6,264 nt of DNA from JBEKLJ01 sp050010255. GTDB taxonomy: Bacteria > Acidobacteriota > Terriglobia > Bryobacterales > Bryobacteraceae. This document shows positions 1 through 6,045 of this stretch, piece by piece (position 1 is the stretch's first letter; every line of letters starts with the position of its first letter). The notes beneath the pieces are model-generated. The model was not told the DNA's origin, made no database searches, and was given only the letters and a program-made list of their open reading frames with translations. Location: NCBI GenBank assembly GCA_050010255.1, contig JBEKLJ010000202.1, positions 1-6,264 on the forward strand, given 5' to 3'. The translations under genes were made by a program, and so were the position numbers.

Positions 1-125
1 CAAGGCGCGCGACGGGGTGAGCCCGCAGGTCCGTAACGGATCGAGGACTCACCCCGAGCGCAACGCAGAAGATGCCGGCCTCCCGCAAGCCGCAGCCGAA
101 GGCGTGTGAGAAGATCGGGCTAAGC
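1..125 (-). repeat. Long hairpin repeat element, left copy (11-nt tip)
   Basis: This copy is the reverse complement of 6129-6259. Outside the hairpin tip the two differ at only three positions (74, 112 and 123). Positions 7-21 and 48-61 form the main stem: CGGGGTGAG (13-21) pairs with CTCACCCCG (48-56), and GCGC (7-10) pairs with GCGC (58-61) across a small internal loop. The tip (30-40) is the palindrome TCCGTAACGGA, which is unrelated in sequence to the other copy's tip. A second, weaker foldback can form in 79-104. Read on the minus strand, the conserved body begins with TAG, the stop codon of the upstream ketosynthase gene. No ORF in it is convincing. The outer edge coincides with the window edge, so target duplications cannot be judged. 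I cannot assign it to a named family; a REP/MITE-like mobile hairpin or a structured RNA are both possible. Confidence 0.85.
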
Positions 126-1340
126 CCCCCACCTTCGGAATGCCAGCACTGCGTTCAGACCGCCGAAGGCGAAGGAATTCGATAGCGCCCACTCGACCTG
201 GGCGCGGCGCGCCTGGTTCGGCACCACGTCCAGGTCGCACTGCGGATCGGGCTCCTGGAAATTCGCGGTGGGGGGCAGAATCCCGTTTTTCAGCGTCAGG
301 ACGGTAGCGACGGCTTCGATGGCGCCCGCGGCGCCGAGCGCGTGGCCGTGCATGGACTTGGTCGAGCTGACGGCCACCTTGTCGGCGTGCGCGCCCAGCG
401 CCAGGCGGATCGCGCCGGTCTCGGTCGGGTCGTTGGCCTGCGTGGCGGTGCCGTGCGCGTTGATGTAGCCGATCTGCTCGGCCCGCAGCCCGCCGTCGGC
501 GAGCGCGGCGCGGATGGCCCGGGCCGGGCCCTCCTTGGAGGGCTGCGTCAGATGGTGGGCGTCCGAGGACATGCCGAAGCCGACGATCTCGGCGTGGATC
601 TTCGCGCCCCGCGCCAGCGCCGCCTCCAGCCTCTCCAGCACCAGCATGGCTCCGCCCTCGCCCAGGATCATGCCCCGCCGCGTCCTGGAAAACGGGCGGC
701 AAGTGTCCGGCGAGACCACGCGCATAGCCTCCCAGGCCTTCAGATGGCCCAGGCTGAACGGGGCTTCGCTCCCGCCGGTGACCGCCGCCTCCGCGATGCC
801 CGCCCGGACCATCCAGAAAGCGTGGCCGATGGCGTGGTTGGCCGAGGAGCAGGCGGTCGAGATCGTGAAGGTCGGGCCCTGGATGCCCGTTTCCATCGAG
901 ATGTGGCTCGCGCCGGCGTTCTCCATCTTGCGCGGGATCGTGAGCGGGTTCACGCGCGGCTTATGGTGCAGGTAGAGGTCCTGGAAACCTTCGTCCTCGG
1001 TTGACTGGCCGCCCATGCACGAGCCGGTCACGATCGCCGAGCGCTCGCGAAGCTCCGTCGTCCATTCGATGCCGGAATCCCGGACCGCCTCGCGCGCCGC
1101 CACTACGGCGAATTGCGCGAAGCGGTCCAGCAGGTCGGCCTCCTTGTTCCGAAAGTGCGCCGCGGGGTCGTATTGGTGGACCTCGGCGCCGTTGGAGAAC
1201 CGCAGGCTGGAGGTGTCCACCAACTGAATCGGGCCAATCCCGGAACGGCCCTGGATGAGCGCTTGCCAGAACTCCGGCACGTCGTGCCCGAGCGCGGAGA
1301 GCACTCCCACCCCAGTAACGACTACGCGGTGGTCTGCCAT
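120..1340 (-). CDS. Beta-ketoacyl-ACP synthase, FabF fold, NodE-like
   Basis: This 406-residue protein is a full-length condensing enzyme that extends an acyl chain on an acyl carrier protein by decarboxylative Claisen condensation in the cytoplasm. The catalytic triad is intact: Cys164 in STACSSANHAIG, His296 in NAHGTAT and His333 in STKSMHGH, with Lys328 also present. Several blocks resemble rhizobial NodE as I remember it more than housekeeping FabF: ACSSANHAI, LKAWEAMR near 200, PDTCRPFS near 211 and PPTANFQEPDPQCDLDV near 356. The glycine-rich C-terminal motif reads AFGGLN (391-396), with Leu where Thr is usual. The start fits the family N-terminus (VVVTGVGVLSALG) and follows a GAGAGG-type site. 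The gene lies 41 bp after the ACP gene, its likely carrier. Its TAG stop (120-122) is the first triplet of the conserved hairpin repeat. Substrate specificity cannot be told from sequence. Confidence 0.93.
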   Translation of the reverse strand: MADHRVVVTGVGVLSALGHDVPEFWQALIQGRSGIGPIQLVDTSSLRFSNGAEVHQYDPAAHFRNKEADLLDRFAQFAVVAAREAVRDSGIEWTTELRERSAIVTGSCMGGQSTEDEGFQDLYLHHKPRVNPLTIPRKMENAGASHISMETGIQGPTFTISTACSSANHAIGHAFWMVRAGIAEAAVTGGSEAPFSLGHLKAWEAMRVVSPDTCRPFSRTRRGMILGEGGAMLVLERLEAALARGAKIHAEIVGFGMSSDAHHLTQPSKEGPARAIRAALADGGLRAEQIGYINAHGTATQANDPTETGAIRLALGAHADKVAVSSTKSMHGHALGAAGAIEAVATVLTLKNGILPPTANFQEPDPQCDLDVVPNQARRAQVEWALSNSFAFGGLNAVLAFRRWGA

Positions 1341-1381
1341 GCTTGTTCGGATGACCTCTCGGGCGGCCGCTGGGGTGGAGC

Positions 1382-1651
1382 CTAACCCTGCGCCAGCACG
1401 GCGCTGGCCCCGCCGCCGGCGAACAGCTTCTCGAGCGCCTCGACCATCTGCCGCACCGTGCGGATGCTCTGCACGCCCTCGTCCGGGATGCTGATGTTGA
1501 ACTCGTTCTCCAGCGCGAAGAGGATGTTCACGCCGTCCAGCGAATCGATCCCCAGCTCCTCGAACGTGCTGTCGATGGTCACCTTCTCCGGTGCGAGCTT
1601 CTGGCTCTCGGCGATCACATTCAGGATCTTCCGGGTCAATTCTTCGGACAT
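1382..1651 (-). CDS. Acyl carrier protein (likely partner of the adjacent ketosynthase)
   Basis: This is an 89-residue acyl carrier protein. Ser37 in the motif LGIDSLD (33-39) is the expected 4'-phosphopantetheine attachment site. The acidic helix II that follows (VNILFALENEF) and the C-terminal IRTVRQMVEALEKL helix match the four-helix ACP fold. Residues 80-89 form a short Gly/Ala-rich tail beyond the usual ~78-residue ACP. The start codon lies inside the deacetylase gene, overlapping its 3' end by 16 nt, so the two are probably translationally coupled. No strong Shine-Dalgarno sequence precedes the start. Its position between a NodB-fold deacetylase and a NodE-like ketosynthase suggests a dedicated, NodF-like role rather than the housekeeping AcpP, but the sequence itself looks like an ordinary ACP. 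Confidence 0.95.
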   Translation of the reverse strand: MSEELTRKILNVIAESQKLAPEKVTIDSTFEELGIDSLDGVNILFALENEFNISIPDEGVQSIRTVRQMVEALEKLFAGGGASAVLAQG

Positions 1652-2313
1652 AGGATTTCGCTCACGCTCTCAAAATGGTACCCCAGGTCCTGGAGCTCGG
1701 GGACGAGCCGGCCGACGGCGCCGATGGCGGCGCTGACATCGGGGTGGCTGGCGGCCTCGCGGCCATCGTGCAGGCAGAAAATCGCGCCGTTGGCGGCCGC
1801 GCGGGACAGGCGCGCGGCCACGGCCTGGGCCGGCAGCTTCCAATCCCTCCCGATCGCGGTCCACATGACGCCCAGCAGGCCCAGTTCCTTCTGCGCCGTC
1901 CGGAGCCCGAACCAGCGCGCGCCGTATGGGGGACGGAACAGCGCCGGACGGAACCCGGTGACCTCCGAGATGGCCGCTTGGGCGCGGAAGACCTCGTCGC
2001 GAACGGCGCCCGGCGACCGCAGGTAGAGCCGCGCGTGGGTGTGGCCATGGTTTCCGATCTCGTGGCCGGCGCCGGCGACCTCCCGCGCCACCTCGGGCAG
2101 CCGCCGCACCTGCGTGCCGCACTGGAAGAACGTCGCGCGGACGCCGTGCCGCCCCAGCAGTTCCAGAAGCTCCGGGGTGGACTCACTCGGCCCGTCGTCG
2201 AAGGTCAGCGCGATGGCCGGCCGGTCGGCGATGCCCCGCCACACCGAAGGGCCAAACAGCCGCGACGAGCGGCCGCGCACGCCGTAGGCCATCACTCCGG
2301 CAGCGGCGCACAT
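1636..2313 (-). CDS. Polysaccharide deacetylase (NodB homology domain, CE4)
   Basis: This 225-residue protein belongs to carbohydrate esterase family 4, metal-dependent hydrolases that remove N- or O-acetyl groups from glycans. Visible motifs (numbering from Met at 2313) are TFDDGP at 37-42 (catalytic and metal Asp), His89 and His93 in NHGHTH (metal ligands, with Gly where Ser/Thr usually follows the first His), FRPPYG near 126-131, DW near 158-159 and LHD near 181-183. All five NodB motifs are therefore recognisable. The start at 2313 is chosen because AGGAGG lies 4 nt upstream. An in-frame ATG at 2340 would add nine residues and give a longer N-terminal hydrophobic segment (possible membrane anchor), but it has no evident ribosome site. 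The gene overlaps the ACP start by 16 nt. The sugar substrate is unknown. Confidence 0.9.
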   Translation of the reverse strand: MCAAAGVMAYGVRGRSSRLFGPSVWRGIADRPAIALTFDDGPSESTPELLELLGRHGVRATFFQCGTQVRRLPEVAREVAGAGHEIGNHGHTHARLYLRSPGAVRDEVFRAQAAISEVTGFRPALFRPPYGARWFGLRTAQKELGLLGVMWTAIGRDWKLPAQAVAARLSRAAANGAIFCLHDGREAASHPDVSAAIGAVGRLVPELQDLGYHFESVSEILCPKN

Positions 2314-2317
2314 GGCC

Positions 2318-2323
2318 CCTCCT
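2318..2323 (-). promoter_or_regulatory. Ribosome binding site deciding the deacetylase start
   Basis: On the minus strand this is a perfect AGGAGG, 4 nt before the ATG at 2311-2313. It lies inside the longer possible reading frame that starts at 2340, and so argues for the shorter protein. Confidence 0.6.
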
Positions 2324-2368
2324 ACCCATTCGATCAACATGCCGAGGATCTAGGATATCAGAGGCATC

Positions 2369-2456
2369 GGCTTTCAGCTATCAGCTTCCAGCTTTCAGCT
2401 TCCAGCTACCAGCTACGAGCTTTCGTCTGGAAGCTGAAAGCTGGAAGCTGATAGCT
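2369..2456. repeat. Heptanucleotide tandem repeats arranged as a 30-bp inverted repeat
   Basis: From 2369 to 2424 the sequence is eight consecutive 7-nt units of the type AGCTNNC (first unit GGCTTTC), for example AGCTATC, AGCTTCC, AGCTTTC and AGCTACC. After a short break the same units return in reverse complement. The 30 nt at 2376-2405 are perfectly complementary to 2427-2456, with a 21-nt spacer that still contains repeat units. The array lies in the non-coding gap between the terminator of the molybdopterin gene and the deacetylase start. It can form a very long hairpin or cruciform on either strand. It resembles a strand-slippage heptad repeat that has been copied in inverted orientation. 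I see no coding role. Confidence 0.9.
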
Positions 2457-2489
2457 AAAAAGAGCCGGGCGTCGGGGAGACGCCCGGCT
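2457..2489 (-). terminator. Intrinsic terminator of the molybdopterin-binding protein gene
   Basis: Read on the minus strand, a perfect 11-bp GC-rich stem (AGCCGGGCGTC with GACGCCCGGCT, 2479-2489 with 2463-2473) closes a 5-nt loop and is followed by CTTTTT (2462-2457). The stem begins about 57 nt after the stop codon at 2546. This is a textbook rho-independent terminator and separates the molybdopterin gene from the deacetylase-ACP-ketosynthase unit. A weaker 7-bp hairpin (2503-2509 with 2521-2527) lies between the stop codon and the terminator. Confidence 0.88.
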
Positions 2490-2545
2490 GGAGGAGCACC
2501 CACAGGCCGCTCGGAGGCGACGGCCTGAGGTAATGGAGGAGCTTA

Positions 2546-3517
2546 TTAGGCCAAGAGGCCTCCGTGCCCGAGGCAGGCCACTTCCCAACCCGACACGCGA
2601 TAGCGCGCCAGCATCGGCGGGAGAATCAGATCCACCACGTTGGGCTTGGCCGAACGGAAGCAGCCCGGCGCCGAGACAATCGGGATTTCGTCCTTGTAAG
2701 CCAGCAGAAGCAGATTGCCCGGTTCAACCGGGGCCAGGAACCGCTCCAGATGGCACCCGATATGGGCCAGTGCGCGGCCGACCACGTCCTCGGGACCCGC
2801 CGGCGCCGTCGTCGAGGCCACCAGGATCGTCGTTGGCCGGTTGCGCGCCAGGTGCTGCAAGGCGCGCCCCACCTGTGCCTCATCCTCCACCACCGCCAGC
2901 ACGTATGTGGAACTCACGCCGAAGCGCTCCAGCCGCTGGCGCATGATGCTCTCGAACAACTGTCGCGCCCGCTCGCCGTTGAGCGGATCCGAATACAGCA
3001 CGCCCACCGACGGGTTGCGGATGGGCCGCGCCTGCAGGATCGGCCCGCGCTCGCGCAGAATCATCAGCACCGCCTCGAGCTGAGCCCGGGCGACCGCGAA
3101 CGGCGCGCTCTTCACCGTGGCGATGCGCTGGCCCGCCTTGGCGTGGGCAAAGTTGGGCAGCGTGGCGATCACGATTGACGCAGTGCAATTGATCTGCCGC
3201 AGCAGCTCGTCGTCAACCAGGACGCAGCAGTCTTCGGTGGCCGTCAGATTGGCCCGGCCGCCCGCGGCCAGGCGGATCTCCAGCGCCCCGCAGCCCATCT
3301 CGGTGGCGACCTGCATGACGGCATTGTCCTCGCCGACTTCGCCCTCCTCGAGCTGGGTCACCCAGACCTGGACCATGCCTTCGGTCTCCAGCAGCCGCAC
3401 GTCCTCCTCACTCAACATGTGCCCCTTGGCCAGCAGCTTCTTGCCCCCGGGGCGGAAGATAGTGCAGCACAAGATCCTGCCTGTCGAGTCCTTGACGCCC
3501 ACCGTCAGAGCCTTCAT
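2546..3517 (-). CDS. Molybdopterin-binding protein (MoaB/Mog/MoeA-like domain)
   Basis: This 323-residue soluble protein has two parts. The N-terminal ~165 residues match the molybdopterin-binding module found next to, or fused to, molybdenum-cofactor enzymes. Recognisable blocks are a GRILCCTIFRPGGKKLLAKG start, GRANLTA near 107, a VDDELL stretch, IVIATLPNF and GQRIATVKSAPFAV. The C-terminal half (from about PSVGVLYSD) fits the MoCF-biosynthesis fold of MoaB/Mog/MoeA, ending in an APVEPGNLLLLAY ... VSAPGCFRSAKPNVVDLILP region. The usual MoeA TSGG and LPGNP motifs are altered (ASTTAPAGPED and APGCFRS), so a cofactor-binding or sensing role is as likely as catalysis of molybdate insertion. It is transcribed alone, with its own promoter and terminator. 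A GGAGAG site precedes the ATG. No Mo-enzyme gene lies in the window. Confidence 0.82.
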   Translation of the reverse strand: MKALTVGVKDSTGRILCCTIFRPGGKKLLAKGHMLSEEDVRLLETEGMVQVWVTQLEEGEVGEDNAVMQVATEMGCGALEIRLAAGGRANLTATEDCCVLVDDELLRQINCTASIVIATLPNFAHAKAGQRIATVKSAPFAVARAQLEAVLMILRERGPILQARPIRNPSVGVLYSDPLNGERARQLFESIMRQRLERFGVSSTYVLAVVEDEAQVGRALQHLARNRPTTILVASTTAPAGPEDVVGRALAHIGCHLERFLAPVEPGNLLLLAYKDEIPIVSAPGCFRSAKPNVVDLILPPMLARYRVSGWEVACLGHGGLLA

Positions 3518-3534
3518 GTCGCTCTCCGCACTAA

Positions 3535-3562
3535 ATTATACAAACGACACCAAGTAATTCAG
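3535..3562 (-). promoter_or_regulatory. Probable sigma70-type promoter of the molybdopterin-binding protein gene
   Basis: On the minus strand a perfect TATAAT (3540-3535) lies in an AT-rich patch 17 nt before the start codon. A weak -35 candidate CTGAAT (3562-3557) lies 16 nt upstream of it. The predicted transcript would begin near 3528, giving a short leader of about 11 nt that still carries GGAGAG. The -10 match is strong and the -35 match poor. Confidence 0.5.
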
Positions 3563-3651
3563 CCACTTATCGGCTCAGAAGACCGGGTCTTTTTTGCGGG
3601 CATTCATTCTCGACCGACGGCTTCAACCAGAACCAGGGATGTCCAGCAGTA

Positions 3652-4269
3652 TCAGTGTGGAGGTCGGGGGATGGGCAGGCGGACGGCCTCAGATGGAACG
3701 GAATCGTCAAAAGGCTCATACCTGCATACGGGGGTGTCAGACACCCCCGTACTGGAGGCCACGAAGTACTTAATGACCGCTATTTCGTCGCAACACTGGA
3801 ACTTGGGGCAGCGCAGGCAGTCCTTCCACGCCTTTAGGGGGAGGGCACCTCGTTCGATCTCTGCGAAGCCCAGCTTCCGAAAGAATTCCGGAATGTAGGT
3901 GAAGGCAAAAAGCGACTGCAAACCAAAAGCTTGCGCCTCACCCTCGAGCGCCTCGACGAGCTTCTTGCCAGCGCCGCGGCCCTGGAAGGCCGGGTCTATG
4001 GCCAGCGAACGGACCTCGGCAGAGGTCGGTGTGTAGAAATGCAGCGCTGCGCAGCCAACGACCCCATTCTCAACACGTATCACGCTGAAATCACGAAGGT
4101 TCTCTGCCATTTCGAACTCGGTTCGCGGAAGCATGATCCCGCGTGCCGCATTCGCATTGACGAGGGCCAGAAGAGCCGGAATATCGGCCATTGATGCCTT
4201 CTCGACCCGGAGCTCCATTGGTCCCGCTGCGGGGATTGTAGCCGTAGTACCCGTAGGAGTCCTAGTCAT
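3652..4269 (-). CDS. argA: Short-form N-acetylglutamate synthase (GNAT family, ArgA type)
   Basis: This GNAT acyltransferase transfers acetyl from acetyl-CoA to glutamate, the first step of arginine synthesis. With the start used here it has 205 residues. The acetyl-CoA loop QGRGAG lies at 96-101, preceded by AEVRSLAIDPAF. The signature WKDCLRCPKFxxCDEIA at 148-164 is characteristic of short stand-alone N-acetylglutamate synthases and argues against an unrelated GNAT. The ATG at 4269 overlaps the argB stop (ATGACTAG, 8 nt) and follows GGGGAG at good spacing. An alternative ATG at 4218 would start right at the domain (MELRVEKAS), and the frame is open upstream to 4377 inside argB. The core fold should end near residue 169. 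The remaining ~36 residues are a tail read through a perfect palindrome (3727-3751) and into intergenic-looking sequence, which is unusual for the family. Confidence 0.88.
   Translation of the reverse strand: MTRTPTGTTATIPAAGPMELRVEKASMADIPALLALVNANAARGIMLPRTEFEMAENLRDFSVIRVENGVVGCAALHFYTPTSAEVRSLAIDPAFQGRGAGKKLVEALEGEAQAFGLQSLFAFTYIPEFFRKLGFAEIERGALPLKAWKDCLRCPKFQCCDEIAVIKYFVASSTGVSDTPVCRYEPFDDSVPSEAVRLPIPRPPH
3727..3751. repeat. REP-like perfect palindrome inside the 3' end of the argA frame
   Basis: Two 12-nt perfect arms (TACGGGGGTGTC and its complement) flank a single A. As coding sequence on the minus strand it gives TGVSDTPV (residues 174-181 of the synthase), just after the end of the conserved domain. 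GGTGTC/GACACC palindromes of this kind look like short dispersed REP-type repeats, but copy number cannot be judged from one window. Confidence 0.8.
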
Positions 4270-5050
4270 GCGTCGGGCTCCCCTGAATGATGCGGGTTCC
4301 GATGGACTCCCCGGCCAGCATGCGGGCGATGCCGTCGGGCTCGGCGCCGGCTGTGACCGCGATTTGGCGAACACCATTTTTTAGAGCGTCGATAGCCGCA
4401 CTCAGCTTGGCCTGCATCCCAGCGGTGGCGATGCCTTCCCGGATGAGCGCCTGCGCCTCGGCGGCGGTGAGGCGGGGGATGAGGCGGTGATCGCCGTCCA
4501 GGACGCCCGGCACATCCGTCAGAAACAGCAATGTTTCGGCCCGGAACGCAGCGGCGCAGGCCACCGCCATCTGGTCGGCGTTCACGTTGTAGACGCGGCC
4601 CTGGCGGTCGCCCGCGACGCAGGCGACCACCGGAACATAGCCGTTCGAGACCAGCAGGTCGAGCAACTCGGGGTTGGACCGGACGACGCGGCCGACGGCG
4701 CCCAGCTCAGGGTCCAGAAACTCGGCCTCGGTCAGCGAAGCATCGATGCCGCTCAAGCCCACGGCGCGTGCTCCGGCGGCCACCAGCTCGGCGACCAGCT
4801 CGTGGTTAACGCTGCCGGCCAAGACCTTCAACACGGCGTCGATGGTCTCCGGCGTGGTCACGCGCAGGCCGTGGACGAAGCGGCTTTCGATCCCGCGCTC
4901 GGCCAGGAACCGCGTCATCTGCCTGCCGCCGCCGTGCACCACCACCAAGCTAGTTCCGGCGGCAGCGGATGCGGCCAGCCCCAGGGCCAGCCTGCGGCGC
5001 GAGTCCAGGCTGTCGAGGAGCGTGCCACCGAGCTTCACCAAGGCCTTCAC
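4262..5050 (-). CDS. argB: Acetylglutamate kinase
   Basis: This 262-residue amino acid kinase-family enzyme phosphorylates N-acetylglutamate with ATP, the second step of arginine synthesis. Family motifs are all present: KLGG at 6-9, VVHGGG at 37-42, HGLRVT at 60-65, GLSGID at 98-103, NVNAD at 155-159, FLTDVPGVL at 176-184 and GMQAK at 211-215. It starts with GTG, which overlaps the argC TGA stop as GTGA, and GGAGG precedes it by 7 nt. The nucleotide-binding Lys is at residue 6. The N-terminal helix found in arginine-inhibited hexameric kinases is therefore absent, and the length matches the E. coli-like arginine-insensitive class. Its 3' end overlaps the N-acetylglutamate synthase gene by 8 nt. 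Confidence 0.96.
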   Translation of the reverse strand: MKALVKLGGTLLDSLDSRRRLALGLAASAAAGTSLVVVHGGGRQMTRFLAERGIESRFVHGLRVTTPETIDAVLKVLAGSVNHELVAELVAAGARAVGLSGIDASLTEAEFLDPELGAVGRVVRSNPELLDLLVSNGYVPVVACVAGDRQGRVYNVNADQMAVACAAAFRAETLLFLTDVPGVLDGDHRLIPRLTAAEAQALIREGIATAGMQAKLSAAIDALKNGVRQIAVTAGAEPDGIARMLAGESIGTRIIQGSPTHD

Positions 5051-6045
5051 AGCAGCGCCTCCGTCTCCTCCAGGCCCAGGACAAGATTCATGTTCTGAAC
5101 GGCTTGGCCGGCGGCGCCCTTGACCAAGTTGTCGATTGCGCTCACGACCACCGCCCGGCCCGTTCCCGCATCCAGCCTGACCCCAATGCCACAGTAATTC
5201 GTGCGCTGGACCGCACGGAGGTCCGGCACCTGGCCGGGTGGATAGAGGCGGACGAACGGCTCGTCACGATACTGGTCGGCATAGACCGCCAGGAGGTCTT
5301 CAGCACGTGTCGCGCGGGTGCGGAAGTAGATCGTCTCCAGGATGCCCCGGTCCAGCGGCAGCAAGTGCGCGGTGAAGGTTAATTCGCCTTCATCCAGACC
5401 GGAATTCTGTAGAATTTCCGGAGTATGTCTGTGATCGAAGATTGAATAGGCCGAGAAGTTTTCGACGACCTCGCTAAAACTCGTTTTCAGAGTCGGCTTG
5501 CGGCCGGCGCCGCTGACCCCGGACTTAGCATCGCAGACCAGGCCCGCCGTCCGGTCCACCATGCCAGCCGCGATCAGGGGACGGATAGCCAAGTTCGCCG
5601 CCGTCGGATAGCAGCCGGGGTTGGCGACCAGCCGGCCCGCGGCGATTTGCGAGCGGCAGAACTCCGGCAGGCCGTAGGCGGCCTCGGCCAGCAGCGCGGG
5701 CGCCGTGTGCGGCTCGTTGTACCAGCGCGCGTATACCTCCGGCGTGCGCAAGCGGAACGCGCCGCTCAGGTCGATTACCTTCGCCCCGGCGGCAAGCATC
5801 GCGGGGGCGAGTTCCATGGAGACCTCGGCGGGCGTGGCCAGGAACACGGCGGCCAGCCCCTCGGCCGCCACAGCCTCGGGCGTGCAGGCGATCCGGGGGT
5901 GCGGGCGCCAGCCGAATGGCGGCGCGTCCGGATCGGCGCGGTGCTCCATGAGCACCGGCGTGACGTGGGGGTGGCGCTCGAGGATGCGCACCAACTCAGC
6001 GCCGCTGTAGCCTCGGAAACCGACAATGCCGACGGGTCTCTTCAT
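5047..6045 (-). CDS. argC: N-acetyl-gamma-glutamyl-phosphate reductase
   Basis: This 332-residue enzyme reduces N-acetylglutamyl phosphate to the semialdehyde with NADPH, the third step of arginine synthesis. The nucleotide-binding loop GIVGFRGYSGAEL lies at 6-18 (Phe-Arg where Tyr-Thr is common). The catalytic Cys145 is in NPGCYPT, DAKSGVSGAGR follows at 172-182, and the conserved HRHTPEI lies at 205-211. Length is normal for the shorter ArgC class. The ATG is fixed because the dinucleotide-binding motif begins six residues later. No clear Shine-Dalgarno sequence precedes it (the nearest, GGTGA, is 11 nt away). The gene is first in the argC-argB-argA operon and directly follows two ARG-box-like sites. 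Confidence 0.97.
   Translation of the reverse strand: MKRPVGIVGFRGYSGAELVRILERHPHVTPVLMEHRADPDAPPFGWRPHPRIACTPEAVAAEGLAAVFLATPAEVSMELAPAMLAAGAKVIDLSGAFRLRTPEVYARWYNEPHTAPALLAEAAYGLPEFCRSQIAAGRLVANPGCYPTAANLAIRPLIAAGMVDRTAGLVCDAKSGVSGAGRKPTLKTSFSEVVENFSAYSIFDHRHTPEILQNSGLDEGELTFTAHLLPLDRGILETIYFRTRATRAEDLLAVYADQYRDEPFVRLYPPGQVPDLRAVQRTNYCGIGVRLDAGTGRAVVVSAIDNLVKGAAGQAVQNMNLVLGLEETEALL

Noticed and set aside
1..125. Integron attC site reading of the long hairpin element
   Set aside because: The variable tip is suggestive, but no convincing RYYYAAC/GTTRRRY core-box pair is placed at the stem ends, and there is no integrase or cassette structure in the window.
342..1004. Long plus-strand open frames opposite the ketosynthase and other genes
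   Set aside because: They are Arg/Ala/Gly/Pro-rich shadows caused by high third-position GC. They show no family motifs and overlap clear minus-strand genes.
1675..2451. 258-codon plus-strand open frame opposite the deacetylase
   Set aside because: It runs antisense to a gene with all five NodB motifs and ends in the heptad repeat array. No recognisable domain is seen.
3579..3595. AAGACCGGGTCTT followed by six T on the plus strand, as a possible intrinsic terminator
   Set aside because: A realistic loop leaves only about four base pairs, and no plus-strand gene ends here. On the minus strand, where transcription runs, no T-run follows it.
4270..4377. Longer N-terminus for the N-acetylglutamate synthase (start at 4377)
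   Set aside because: The extra 36 residues are a Pro/Ser/Arg-rich antiparallel-frame product of the argB coding region. The ATG at 4269 has a good ribosome site and the usual overlap with the argB stop.
5399..5421. Imperfect inverted repeat CCGGAATTCT / AGAATTTCCGG
   Set aside because: It lies inside argC, where it codes the normal family sequence after HRHTPEI. One arm has an extra base, so chance is the simplest explanation.
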